Assembly: GCA_900546355.1 (NCBI GenBank)
Contig: URCM01000084.1
Location: forward strand, 1-13,840
Source: an uncultured Bacteroides sp.
GTDB taxonomy: Bacteria > Bacteroidota > Bacteroidia > Bacteroidales > Bacteroidaceae
DNA: 13,840 nt
Direction: 5' to 3'
The first letter of the stretch is position 1. The number at the start of each line of letters is the position of its first letter. Below are positions 1 to 7,107 of this stretch, piece after piece. Position numbers and translations under genes: made by a program. The notes under the pieces were generated by a model. That model ran no database searches, was not told the origin of the DNA, and saw nothing but the letters and a program-made list of their open reading frames with translations.

Positions 1-94
1 ATTTTTTCTTTCCTCCGAGAACGGCTTTCGGGAGTTCTAATTCGGGACGTAAAAAACGGGCGATAATTTTTTTAGTTTTCAATTTTACATCCAT
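1..94 (-). CDS. Possible N-terminal fragment of an unidentified protein (runs off left edge)
   Basis: An ATG at 94-92 on the minus strand opens a frame of 31 codons that stays open to the window edge. It reads MDVKLKTKKIIARFLRPELE and then a basic tail ending GGKKK. An in-frame TAG lies a few codons upstream, so this ATG is the first possible start. A GGAACGGG stretch just before it could act as a weak ribosome site. The nearest promoter-like element on this strand is TACTTTG at 192-186, one base short of the usual TAnnTTTG, so the promoter is not convincing. I do not recognise the protein and the fragment is too short to assign. It could equally be a chance open frame. If real, it is divergent from glgB. 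Confidence 0.28.
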   Translation of the reverse strand, partial: MDVKLKTKKIIARFLRPELELPKAVLGGKKK

Positions 95-279
95 CCCGTT
101 CCATAAAGTTTTCTAAAAAGCAATGCGCTTTCTTATTTAAAATGCCCTAATCCCTTTTTCCTTTTATTCTATGCGCCTTGCCAAGCAAAGTACCCGCTGT
201 GACTTACTGTGAATTTTTCGCAGGAACATAGGTTGAAAAAGAAAATGTTGTTTTCGCTTTTCTTTCAATTGAATTTCAC

Positions 280-287
280 TATCTTTG
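280..287 (+). promoter_or_regulatory. Bacteroidetes -7 promoter element for glgB
   Basis: TATCTTTG at 280-287 matches TAnnTTTG exactly. No clear -33 TTTG is visible at the usual spacing; the area around 257-263 is T-rich. Transcription would start near 293-295, giving a leader of about 25 bases before the ATG at 318. The element covers the TTG at 285, so that codon cannot be the translation start. Confidence 0.7.
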
Positions 288-317
288 TCATATAATGACA
301 TTAAAATTCTATCGAAT

Positions 318-2336
318 ATGAAAAAGAAACCTAAGCAGCTGCCGCTAATAGCTAATGACCCATGGTTGGAACCGTTTAGTGAAGCAATAGAAGGACGTCA
401 TGCACGCGTAACCGATAAAATAAAAGAGCTTACCGCAAATGGTGGGACACTTTCAGATTTCGCTTCAGGTCATATGTATTTTGGATTGCACAGAACTGCA
501 AAAGGATGGGTATTTCGCGAATGGGCTCCAAATGCTACGGATATATATTTGATAGGTGATTTTAATGACTGGAAAGAAACCCCAAAATACAAATTAGAAA
601 GGAAAGATTTCGGGAATTGGGAAATTTCATTGCCTGCGAGTGCAATGAAACATGGCGATCTCTATAAGATGAAAGTATATTGGAATGGAGGTTGCGGCGA
701 GCGGATTCCGGCATGGTGCCGGCGTGTGGTACAAGATGATGTTACAAAGATTTTCAGTGCTCAAGTGTGGAGCCCAAAAAAGCCTTATGAATTTAAAATA
801 AAGGATTTTCGCCCTAAAACCGACCCTCTTCTTATATATGAATGCCATATAGGCATGAGCCAGGATAATGAAAAGGTCGGGACATACGAGGAATTCCGCT
901 TGAACGTTTTGCCGCGCGTAGTAGCCGACGGGTATAATTGTATTCAGGTTATGGCAATACAAGAGCATCCGTATTATGGTTCTTTCGGGTATCATGTGTC
1001 AAGCTTTTTTGCACCGTCGAGCCGCTTTGGAACACCTGATGAACTTAAACGTTTAATTGATGAAGCACATTCCAAAGGATTGGCCGTAATAATGGACCTT
1101 GTGCATTCTCATGCGGCAAAAAACGAATGCGAAGGCTTGGGAAACCTTGCCGGCGACCCGAACCAGTTTTTCTATTCGGGCGACAGGCATGTGCACCCCG
1201 CTTGGGATAGCCTGTGCTTTGACTACGGGAAAAACGAAGTGATACATTTCCTGCTCTCAAATTGCAAATATTGGCTTACAGAATTCAAGTTCGACGGTTT
1301 CCGTTTTGATGGAGTCACTTCAATGCTGTATTACGACCACGGTTTGGGAAAAGCTTTCGGAAGTTATGCCGATTATTATAACGGCAATGAGGACGACAAC
1401 GCTATTTGCTATTTGTCGCTGGCCAATGAAGTGATACACGAGGTAAATCCGCATGCTATAACGATTGCTGAAGAAGTTTCCGGTATGCCCGGGCTTGCGT
1501 ATCCTGTGAAGAAAGGCGGTTACGGATTCGACTACCGTTTGTCGATGAACATACCTGATTATTGGATTAAGACAATAAAGGAAAAAAGAGATGAGGACTG
1601 GAAGCCGAGTTCTTTGTTCTGGGAATTAACCAACCGCCGCCAAGATGAAAAATGCATTTCTTACTGCGAGAGCCACGACCAAGCCTTGGTGGGGGATAAA
1701 ACCATTATTTTCCGCCTTATAGACGCTGATATGTATTGGCACTTCCATCGCGATTATAGAAATGGCAATGTAGACCGCGGTATAGCCTTGCACAAAATGA
1801 TACGCTTGCTTACGTTGTCTACAATAAATGGCGGATATTTGAATTTTATGGGAAATGAGTTTGGACATCCCGAATGGATAGACTTCCCACGTGAAGGCAA
1901 TGGTTGGAGTTATAAATATGCGCGTCGGCAATGGCATTTGGTAGACGATGAGAATTTGTGCTATCATTACCTGGGCGACTTCGACAAGGCGATGATAAAA
2001 GTGATAAAGACAGAACGCAAATTCCAGAAAACGCAAGTTGTCGAAATATGGCACGACGATAATGACCAGATACTGGCTTATATGCGTGGTAAATTGCTTT
2101 TTGTCTTTAATTTTAACCCGAGCAGGAGCTTCCCGGATTATGGTTTCCGAGTTCCAGAGGGGAAATACAAGGTATTACTTAATACGGACTCGACAACGTT
2201 CGGCGGCTTTGGGCTTGCAGACGACAACGTGGAACATTTTACCGAGTTCGACAGCACATTAAAGCCCTTCGGTAAAGGTTGGGTAAAGATATACGTGCCT
2301 GCACGTTCTGCTGTCGTGCTTAAATTGATTGATTAA
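318..2336 (+). CDS. glgB: 1,4-alpha-glucan (glycogen) branching enzyme, GH13
   Basis: The enzyme cuts alpha-1,4-glucan chains and re-attaches the piece by an alpha-1,6 bond, making branches in cytoplasmic glycogen. From the ATG at 318 it has 672 residues. A CBM48-type beta-sandwich lies at about 55-155 (GWVFREWAPNA, GDFNDW), then the GH13 barrel, then a C-terminal beta domain ending in VPARSAVVLKL. The GH13 motifs are all present: DLVHSH (260-265), FRFDGVT with nucleophile D331, IAEEVSG with acid/base E385, and ESHD with D454. The style (TIAEEVSGMP, CESHDQALVGDKT) is that of the eukaryote-like branching enzymes common in Bacteroidetes rather than E. coli GlgB. An in-frame TTG at 285 lies inside the promoter, so 318 was chosen. 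No glycogen synthase or ADP-glucose pyrophosphorylase gene is adjacent. The next gene begins 17 bp downstream and is probably cotranscribed. Confidence 0.95.
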   Translation: MKKKPKQLPLIANDPWLEPFSEAIEGRHARVTDKIKELTANGGTLSDFASGHMYFGLHRTAKGWVFREWAPNATDIYLIGDFNDWKETPKYKLERKDFGNWEISLPASAMKHGDLYKMKVYWNGGCGERIPAWCRRVVQDDVTKIFSAQVWSPKKPYEFKIKDFRPKTDPLLIYECHIGMSQDNEKVGTYEEFRLNVLPRVVADGYNCIQVMAIQEHPYYGSFGYHVSSFFAPSSRFGTPDELKRLIDEAHSKGLAVIMDLVHSHAAKNECEGLGNLAGDPNQFFYSGDRHVHPAWDSLCFDYGKNEVIHFLLSNCKYWLTEFKFDGFRFDGVTSMLYYDHGLGKAFGSYADYYNGNEDDNAICYLSLANEVIHEVNPHAITIAEEVSGMPGLAYPVKKGGYGFDYRLSMNIPDYWIKTIKEKRDEDWKPSSLFWELTNRRQDEKCISYCESHDQALVGDKTIIFRLIDADMYWHFHRDYRNGNVDRGIALHKMIRLLTLSTINGGYLNFMGNEFGHPEWIDFPREGNGWSYKYARRQWHLVDDENLCYHYLGDFDKAMIKVIKTERKFQKTQVVEIWHDDNDQILAYMRGKLLFVFNFNPSRSFPDYGFRVPEGKYKVLLNTDSTTFGGFGLADDNVEHFTEFDSTLKPFGKGWVKIYVPARSAVVLKLID

Positions 2337-2353
2337 CTGTACGTAGTTTTTAG

Positions 2354-3517
2354 ATGTTTAGAATTAACTATCGAAATCACTCGCAAAGAACAAGCAATAA
2401 GGTGCGAGCCATGTTGACGATAGTCTTTATGGCTTATTCCTTTTGCTACATATTCATATTGCAGTCTGACATGCTTGCATATTTGCAGCACGTCTTGTCA
2501 GAAGGCCATACCACGTACAATCGCTTGGTAGGTTCGTTAATAGTGGTATTCCTGGTTTTTATAATTCATGCAGCTGTTTCGGCAATAACAAGACTTCCTG
2601 AAAAACTTTATGCGTTTACCTTCTTGCCCTCTGCTTTATTCCTTGCTGTGTTAACCGATTTGATAGCGGATTATTCGTTGTGCAAACTTTTAATTTATTT
2701 GGCGGTTTTGGTGTTAACAGTGTTGCTTTATATTAAAACTGCCAATTCAGCGTCGAGCCAGAGAAGAAAAAGCGACAGCAGTTCTGTTTATATAAGCAAC
2801 GTTTTAATTCTGTGTATAATGATGGTTGTCGTAGGTTTGTGTGGTAATAGCAACGACAAGCAGCATTATGAATTAAAGATGGAGCGACTTTTGAACGAAA
2901 GTAAATATGAAGAAGCCGTAAAAGTGGGAGCGAAGTCGCTTGTTTCGAGCGAACGATTGACATGCTTGCGCGCCTTTGCCTTGTCCAAGTCCGGGCTTCT
3001 TGGTGAAAAGATGTTCGAATACCCGGTAACGTCAACAGAAAACGCTTTGCTTATTCCTCGAAAAGACAGTACGCACATGATATTTCATCCTGATAATATA
3101 TATAAATATTTAGGTGCGTTTCCCGGAGAGACTTCAACCTCTTATCAGTTTTTGCATTTGATTTCATCTCAACCTGATTTGCTCAAGTCGCGTCCTCAAA
3201 TAAAAGATTATTTGCTGACAACTGCACTGTTGCGGAAAAATTTAGATCTTTTTGCTTCTGAAATAAAGAGATTCTATGATTTTTCCGATTCAACCTTAGT
3301 TTTGCCAAAACATTACGGAGAAGCTTTAGTGTTGTATTCACATCTGCGCACAAAACCAAAGGTTACATATAATAATACATTAACAGAAACAAATTACAAG
3401 GATTTCGTTGAATTCAGTGAAAAATACAAGGATAGATTGACGCGTGCCAATGCTGTACGTCAGCATTATGGCGATACGTATTGGTGGTTTTATTACTACG
3501 GTAAAGTATGTAAATGA
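2354..3517 (+). CDS. Inner-membrane protein of unknown function, five TM helices plus C-terminal helical domain
   Basis: A 387-residue protein whose function I cannot assign. Hydrophobic segments at about 20-38, 58-79, 86-105, 108-128 and 145-163 predict five membrane helices. A soluble region of about 220 residues follows. Its start (about 171-220, with KYEEAVKVGAKSL and LRAFALSKSGLLGEKMF) looks like helical TPR-like hairpins. The protein ends in the aromatic motif GDTYWWFYYYG. The N-terminal pattern (FILQSDMLAYLQHVLSEG, YNRLVG) and that tail remind me of a Bacteroidetes family of uncharacterised membrane proteins, perhaps DUF6057, but this is from memory. Members I recall are often longer, so this may be a short form. 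It starts 17 bp after glgB with no visible promoter of its own, so it is probably in the same transcript. Any link to glycogen is unproven. Confidence 0.85.
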   Translation: MFRINYRNHSQRTSNKVRAMLTIVFMAYSFCYIFILQSDMLAYLQHVLSEGHTTYNRLVGSLIVVFLVFIIHAAVSAITRLPEKLYAFTFLPSALFLAVLTDLIADYSLCKLLIYLAVLVLTVLLYIKTANSASSQRRKSDSSSVYISNVLILCIMMVVVGLCGNSNDKQHYELKMERLLNESKYEEAVKVGAKSLVSSERLTCLRAFALSKSGLLGEKMFEYPVTSTENALLIPRKDSTHMIFHPDNIYKYLGAFPGETSTSYQFLHLISSQPDLLKSRPQIKDYLLTTALLRKNLDLFASEIKRFYDFSDSTLVLPKHYGEALVLYSHLRTKPKVTYNNTLTETNYKDFVEFSEKYKDRLTRANAVRQHYGDTYWWFYYYGKVCK

Positions 3518-3595
3518 CTTTTATTCCTAGCTTAGTTGAATTTTAATGGCCGTATGACGTGAAGCTACAAGAATACAGACTTTATACGTACTTTG

Positions 3596-4159
3596 TTAGT
3601 TTGCTGAAACCTCGTCTGTTTCTGTGCTGTAGCTTAGTTCAATTGTATTTTCGTAACTGAAAATGCGGCATTCACCGTTATCCATTCGTTGCACTTCACT
3701 TTTTTGAATGCCATAAACGGCAGAAAGTATGCAACGGTTTATAAATCCGTGTCCCATTGCAAGAATAGTTTTGCCGTCATACTTTTTTATCATGGTGTTT
3801 AAAAATTCTACAGCCCGGGCACATCCATGTTCTTGTGTCTCCACGTCATCAGGGAATACATCTAATTTCTTTGCTTCCGTGTATGATATACCGGTAAGAG
3901 AACCCCAATCCCTTTCACGCAATAGTGGACACAAATCGATAGGTAAGTTGAATTTCTTGTTTATTATGGCAGCAGAATCCAAGGCGCGTTTCAAATCACT
4001 CGAAACGAAAGCGTCAAATTTCAGGTCTTCAAGCCTGTCGCTTAATGCTTTTATTTGTTCTTCTCCTTTTTTATTTAGGTGTCCGGGTGTGCAGCCTTGA
4101 AGTATGCCGGAACAATTCTCTATTGTTTCTCCGTGGCGTATTAAATAAATTGTCAACAT
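3596..4159 (-). CDS. Histidine phosphatase family protein (phosphoglycerate mutase-like)
   Basis: A 187-residue member of the RHG histidine phosphatase superfamily, which transfers phosphate through a phospho-histidine. The signature LIRHGE is at 6-11 with catalytic H9 flanked by R8. R58 lies in SSDLKRALDSA. The acid/base glutamate is E82 in LRERDWG, and the second histidine is H137 in AMGHGF. The length suits the small cytoplasmic members (cobalamin phosphatase CobC-like, GpmB-like, sugar phosphatases) rather than the 250-residue dPGM. No neighbour indicates the substrate. The frame has an earlier ATG at 4201, but a perfect TAnnTTTG promoter element lies between the two ATGs, so the ATG at 4159, directly before the RHG strand, is the start. 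The gene converges with the upstream membrane protein gene, with 78 bp between their stops. Confidence 0.9.
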   Translation of the reverse strand: MLTIYLIRHGETIENCSGILQGCTPGHLNKKGEEQIKALSDRLEDLKFDAFVSSDLKRALDSAAIINKKFNLPIDLCPLLRERDWGSLTGISYTEAKKLDVFPDDVETQEHGCARAVEFLNTMIKKYDGKTILAMGHGFINRCILSAVYGIQKSEVQRMDNGECRIFSYENTIELSYSTETDEVSAN

Positions 4160-4180
4160 TTGTGTATGAATAAGATGGTG

Positions 4181-4188
4181 CAAAAATA
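4181..4188 (-). promoter_or_regulatory. -7 promoter element for the histidine phosphatase gene
   Basis: Read on the minus strand this is TATTTTTG, an exact TAnnTTTG match. It sits 21 bp upstream of the ATG at 4159 and excludes the ATG at 4201. A TTTC about 21 bases further upstream is a partial -33 match. Confidence 0.6.
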
Positions 4189-4240
4189 AGAAATTAAGCA
4201 TTCATTATGAAATCTGTTAGCAGGAATCCGTAATAATGGC

Positions 4241-4248
4241 TACTTTCG
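4241..4248 (+). promoter_or_regulatory. Probable -7 promoter element for the Dabb-domain gene
   Basis: TACTTTCG at 4241-4248 is one mismatch from TAnnTTTG. TTAG at 4217-4220, 20 bases upstream, partly matches the -33 TTTG. The spacing to the ATG at 4278 (29 bases) is normal. This and the phosphatase promoter make the 4160-4277 interval a divergent promoter region. Confidence 0.4.
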
Positions 4249-4277
4249 TGCTGTGAAAATTAACCAAGACAGTATTT

Positions 4278-4586
4278 ATGATTAAGCATGTAGTTTTATT
4301 TCGTTTTAAGGATGACATTGCGGCCGAAGACAGGAAGAATGCCTTTGAATCTTTTCGCAGCGGGATAATGTCACTTGTTAAGATAATTCCTGTTATAAGG
4401 AAAATAGAGGTAGGATATAATGTGAACTCCCAGGAAAGTTGGGATATATGCCTTTGTGGTGAGTTCGAAAGCATGGAAGACGTTGTTTCTTACAGCACAC
4501 ATCCCGAGCACCTCAAGGTGTCTGGTGCATTGAAACCTCTGCTTTCTGGCAGGAGTTGCGTAGATTACGAAGTAACCGCGAGCTGA
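4278..4586 (+). CDS. Dabb family protein (stress-responsive alpha/beta-barrel domain)
   Basis: A 102-residue single-domain cytoplasmic protein. The opening MIKHVVLFRFKDD, the central GYNVNSQESWDICLCGEFES and the HPEHLKV segment near the end are typical of the dimeric alpha+beta (ferredoxin-like) Dabb fold. Members dimerise through the beta sheet. Most bacterial ones have no known reaction, and some relatives in other groups are cyclases or stress-induced proteins, so no substrate is proposed. It is transcribed divergently from the phosphatase gene and followed directly by a hairpin with a T-rich tail overlapping its stop codon, so it is probably monocistronic. Confidence 0.88.
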   Translation: MIKHVVLFRFKDDIAAEDRKNAFESFRSGIMSLVKIIPVIRKIEVGYNVNSQESWDICLCGEFESMEDVVSYSTHPEHLKVSGALKPLLSGRSCVDYEVTAS

Positions 4587-4608
4587 TGGCCTGCGGTTAT
4601 TTCGTTTT
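4573..4608 (+). terminator. Putative rho-independent terminator after the Dabb gene
   Basis: TAACCGC at 4573-4579 pairs perfectly with GCGGTTA at 4593-4599 across a 13-base interval, in which AG and CT can extend the stem past a bulged G. ATTTCGTTTT follows. The left arm lies inside the last codons of the Dabb gene and the TGA is in the loop. It lies between that gene and the convergent S41 gene. On the minus strand there is no T tract after the hairpin, so it probably works mainly for plus-strand transcripts. Confidence 0.5.
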
Positions 4609-4618
4609 AACAGTTTTC

Positions 4619-6040
4619 TTACTTATTTGCTTTGAGCCGGCGCTTCATTTCCTTTACGGCTGCCTCAAGTTGTACGTCTTTTGTGCCGAGGAGGTCTTTT
4701 ACCGTTACGGGAATCGCGATGTCCGGCTCTATTCCAACGCCTTCAAAGGAACTGAGGTCGTAGAATGCGCATTCAATAGTACATATCCGGGCGCGCATTC
4801 TGCGGCATAAGTTCATTGTTATAGGCTGTCCCGTGCTGCCGAATGTCGTTTCGCCCATGGTTATGAAGTTATCAAGTTGTGAAGCGAATATAAGGAAATC
4901 TTCGGCGGCCGAGGCTGTGAAATTGTTCGTCAGTACAATCGTAGGCACCTCCACATACGGCCTGTCGGCCTCGAGCGTTACTTCTTGAAAGTCCCATGGC
5001 GTTATTGCCAAGTCTTGTGCATAAAGATAATTCAGCCTGTTCCAGTCGCTGCCAACAGTGTCTGCCGGTGTCAGCGCACCGTCTCCAAACCAGCCTAACC
5101 CGTATGCTGCGCGGTGTGGCTCATACGCCCGTATACGTATGGCCATGCCTTTGAACTTGCTTTTCGAGGTAAGGTGTTTGATTATGTTTTCGGCGTTGTG
5201 GTCGCTGCCTCCGCCGTTTGAACGCAGGTCCATTATTATTCCTTTAGCTTTACTGATTTTGTCGAAGTTGTTTTCAAACGAATCGACAACGCTCTCGTCC
5301 TGGAATGTACCTATTTTTACGTAAGCTATCTTTTTGTCGAGCATTCTTAAGTCGAACGGCTTTGTGTTCTGTGTCCATTTCAATCCGGGGAGCGTGAATG
5401 TCCTTCCGTTATTGTATGGCAGGTAATAGTTCTCTAACGTGAGCGGTATACGTTTGCCTTCAAGCGTTTGTATTACTATTTTGTGCTTCGTGTGGTGCAA
5501 GCCTTGGAACAGCGACGACGCAGCCCAGCGCATTCGTATGTGGGGCGTCGAAGCTGCTTGCAGCGGAACTATATTCTTTTTCATGTATTCAATGGCCGGC
5601 TCGCCTTCTATTTCGACTATCTCGCTGCCGAGGGGAATACGTAGGGAGTTCAGGCTGTCTATGCCGGAAACTATGATTTTTCCATCTGCATACATGGTTT
5701 GTAATTCCATTCCTCTGAAAGCGGTTGTAGTCCAAGGTATGCCGTCTGCCTGTATACTTGTGTGCCCGTTTTGCAGGAAGCCGCAAAAGCGTTTCATTTG
5801 GCAGTAGAAATCCCAGTCTGTCTTGCTGTCAAGGGCTATTTGTATGTTTTCCCGATATAGCGAATCCCAACGTTGCACGCCTATTTGTGGCATATAAACG
5901 AAGTTCCGTCGGGCTTCGGCCCAGAATTTAGATAATGCCTCTATTTTCTCTTTTGTGCTCCAAGGCTTTGTTTCTTGACAATAGGTTGTAGTGTTTGTAA
6001 GGATTAGAACTGTAATGAATGGTATAAGGGCTTTTTTCAT
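4619..6040 (-). CDS. Exported S41 family peptidase (C-terminal processing protease-like)
   Basis: A 473-residue serine protease homologue. Residues 1-21 form a signal peptide (KK, a hydrophobic core, then TTYCQE), so it acts in the periplasm or outside; the Cys does not fit a standard lipobox well. A helical N-terminal region (about 30-95, ending LQNGHTS) leads to a PDZ-like part (about 125-160, GSEIVEIEGEPA). The S41 core follows, with GIIMDLRSNGGG at 267-278, nucleophile S377 in NNFTASAAEDFL, and FGSTGQP at 400-406. The end carries GVGIEPDI. The usual basic partner lysine of CtpA-type enzymes is not obvious after the serine; the Ser-Ala-Ala-Glu context instead resembles tricorn/IRBP-type S41 members with a Ser-Glu relay. 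It is on its own transcript, convergent with the Dabb gene and divergent from kdsA. The substrate is unknown. Confidence 0.9.
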   Translation of the reverse strand: MKKALIPFITVLILTNTTTYCQETKPWSTKEKIEALSKFWAEARRNFVYMPQIGVQRWDSLYRENIQIALDSKTDWDFYCQMKRFCGFLQNGHTSIQADGIPWTTTAFRGMELQTMYADGKIIVSGIDSLNSLRIPLGSEIVEIEGEPAIEYMKKNIVPLQAASTPHIRMRWAASSLFQGLHHTKHKIVIQTLEGKRIPLTLENYYLPYNNGRTFTLPGLKWTQNTKPFDLRMLDKKIAYVKIGTFQDESVVDSFENNFDKISKAKGIIMDLRSNGGGSDHNAENIIKHLTSKSKFKGMAIRIRAYEPHRAAYGLGWFGDGALTPADTVGSDWNRLNYLYAQDLAITPWDFQEVTLEADRPYVEVPTIVLTNNFTASAAEDFLIFASQLDNFITMGETTFGSTGQPITMNLCRRMRARICTIECAFYDLSSFEGVGIEPDIAIPVTVKDLLGTKDVQLEAAVKEMKRRLKANK

Positions 6041-6078
6041 GGTGAATTAGTTTGTTTCATTAGAACATACGTCAAAAG

Positions 6079-6086
6079 CAAAGATA
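6079..6086 (-). promoter_or_regulatory. -7 promoter element for the S41 peptidase gene
   Basis: On the minus strand this reads TATCTTTG, an exact TAnnTTTG match 38 bases before the ATG at 6040, giving a leader of about 30 bases. The upstream side is very AT-rich (a run of T on the plus strand at 6089-6096) with no clear -33 TTTG. Confidence 0.65.
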
Positions 6087-6148
6087 TGTTTTTTTTATAT
6101 AAATAATGCTTTGAACGATTAAAAAATCGCTTCATGGGAGCAAGAAAA

Positions 6149-6202
6149 AAATATGTCTGAGATATTTTAAAATATGTCAGACATAATTCGAAATATGTCC
6201 GA
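6149..6202. repeat. Three direct copies of AAATATGTCNGA at exact 21-bp spacing
   Basis: Copies start at 6149 (AAATATGTCTGA), 6170 (AAATATGTCAGA) and 6191 (AAATATGTCCGA). The only difference within the 12-mer is the variable tenth base. Each is the core of a palindrome TATGTC-N-GACATA: copy 2 is perfect over 13 bp, copy 1 has one mismatch, and copy 3 keeps GTC-N-GAC. The centres are 6158, 6179 and 6200, two DNA turns apart, so bound dimers would sit on one face. This fits an operator array, but a Bacteroidales intergenic repeat element is an alternative. Confidence 0.75.
6152..6185. repeat. 34-bp imperfect palindrome with AT-rich centre
   Basis: Sixteen of 17 base pairs match around the 6168/6169 centre. 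The outer arms are TATGTCTGA (6152-6160) and TCAGACATA (6177-6185). The inner 14-mer ATATTTTAAAATAT (6162-6175) is a perfect palindrome, and the only mismatched pair is G6161/G6176. The outer arms are the right half of repeat copy 1 and the left half of copy 2 with their flanks, so this overlaps the direct-repeat array. Confidence 0.65.
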
Positions 6203-6310
6203 CCTGTTTTCTTAACTTCTTTAAACAATTGGACGGAATTCGGGAAAACGATACACTGAAAAATATTTTACCTCGTGGGCGCACATGCAAAAAGCTATGA
6301 TAAAATTTAG

Positions 6311-6318
6311 TACCTTTG
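6311..6318 (+). promoter_or_regulatory. -7 promoter element for the kdsA-kdsD operon
   Basis: TACCTTTG at 6311-6318 is an exact TAnnTTTG match 36 bases before the kdsA ATG. No clear -33 TTTG is seen about 20 bases upstream. A leader of about 30 bases is expected. Confidence 0.65.
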
Positions 6319-6354
6319 CAACCTGTTCATACTATACTGTAATGTAAATAATTT

Positions 6355-7107
6355 ATGAAACCTGTTTTCATTGCCGGGCCGTGTGTGATAGAGTCGGCTG
6401 AAATATTGGATATTGTTGCCAAAGAACTTGTACGCCTGAACGATAAGTTTGGTTTAGATATAATATTCAAGTCTTCGTTCGACAAGGCAAACAGGACGTC
6501 AATTCATTCTTTCCGAGGCCCGGGATTGGAAAAGGGACTGCAGATGTTGGCTGACGTGAAAAGCAAATACGGCCTTCGTCTGCTCACTGATATTCATGAG
6601 GTGTACCAGGCCGAACCGGCAGGCGAGATTGTGGACGTGCTTCAGATTCCGGCTTTTTTGTGCCGGCAGACGGATTTGCTGCTTGCAGCCTCGAAAACCG
6701 GGAAGGTCGTAAATATAAAAAAAGCGCAATTCCTCTCGGGCGAGGATATGAAGTATCCGTTTGAAAAGGCGCGTGATGCCGGTGCAACAGATATATGGCT
6801 AACCGAACGAGGGAACACGTTCGGATATAATAATCTCGTGATAGATTTCCGTAACATACCTGTAATGCGGCAATACGCCGAAACCGTGATAATGGATTGC
6901 ACGCATTCCGTGCAGCGTCCGGGTGGGGCCGGAGGAAAAACCGGAGGCGACAGGAAGTATGTCCCGTCGGTAGCTCTCGCGGCTAAAGCATTTGGTGCCA
7001 CAGGATACTTTTTCGAAGTGCACCCGAATCCTGACAATGCGTTGAGCGACGGGCCTAATATGTTGAATCTTTACGATTTGGAAAAAGTTATTAAATCATT
7101 AATATGA
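6355..7107 (+). CDS. kdsA: 3-deoxy-8-phosphooctulonate (Kdo-8-P) synthase, metal-dependent type
   Basis: The enzyme condenses phosphoenolpyruvate with arabinose 5-phosphate to Kdo 8-phosphate in the cytoplasm, an early step to the Kdo of the LPS inner core. The protein has 250 residues, close to the shortest family members. It begins directly with the first barrel strand, FIAGPCVIES. Key segments are FKSSFDKANRTS (38-49), LLTDIHE (76-82), LQIPAFLCRQTDLL (96-109), NIKKAQFL (120-127) and TERGNTFGYNNLV (150-162). C10, H184, E221 and D232 line up, with a one-residue offset, with the metal ligands Cys11, His185, Glu222 and Asp233 of the Aquifex aeolicus enzyme. E. coli KdsA has Asn in place of that Cys and needs no metal. 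The stop overlaps the start of kdsD as ATGA, so the pair is translationally coupled. Confidence 0.96.
   Translation: MKPVFIAGPCVIESAEILDIVAKELVRLNDKFGLDIIFKSSFDKANRTSIHSFRGPGLEKGLQMLADVKSKYGLRLLTDIHEVYQAEPAGEIVDVLQIPAFLCRQTDLLLAASKTGKVVNIKKAQFLSGEDMKYPFEKARDAGATDIWLTERGNTFGYNNLVIDFRNIPVMRQYAETVIMDCTHSVQRPGGAGGKTGGDRKYVPSVALAAKAFGATGYFFEVHPNPDNALSDGPNMLNLYDLEKVIKSLI

Larger units (their letters stand above)
6041..6354. other. 314-bp non-coding divergent region between S41 peptidase and kdsA
   Basis: This interval holds the S41 promoter (near 6079), a three-copy phased repeat (6149-6202), a long AT-rich palindrome (6152-6185) and the kdsA promoter (near 6311). About 100 bases between 6203 and 6305 show no structure I can name. 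A 63-codon minus-strand open frame at 6037-6228 exists only because the 21-bp repeat keeps a heptad (TYF) frame open, and I do not regard it as a gene. Confidence 0.7.

Noticed and set aside
3518..3595. Possible terminator between the convergent membrane-protein and phosphatase genes (TAGCTT ... AAGCTA)
   Set aside because: The stem is 6 bp with a loop of about 28 bases and no T tract, so it is too weak to annotate.
3528..3644. A 15-base near-repeat, TAGCTTAGTTGAATT at 3528 and TAGCTTAGTTCAATT at 3630
   Set aside because: Only 15 bases with one mismatch, and the second copy is inside the phosphatase coding region. No similarity extends beyond it, so chance or a tiny old duplication is enough.
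4556..4810. An 84-codon plus-strand frame across the Dabb stop and the S41 3' end
   Set aside because: It overlaps two well-supported genes in the wrong frame and strand and has no promoter or start signal.
6037..6228. A 63-codon minus-strand frame containing three TYF heptads
   Set aside because: The heptad pattern is the 21-bp DNA repeat read in frame. The frame overlaps the S41 start and its promoter and shows no other protein-like features.
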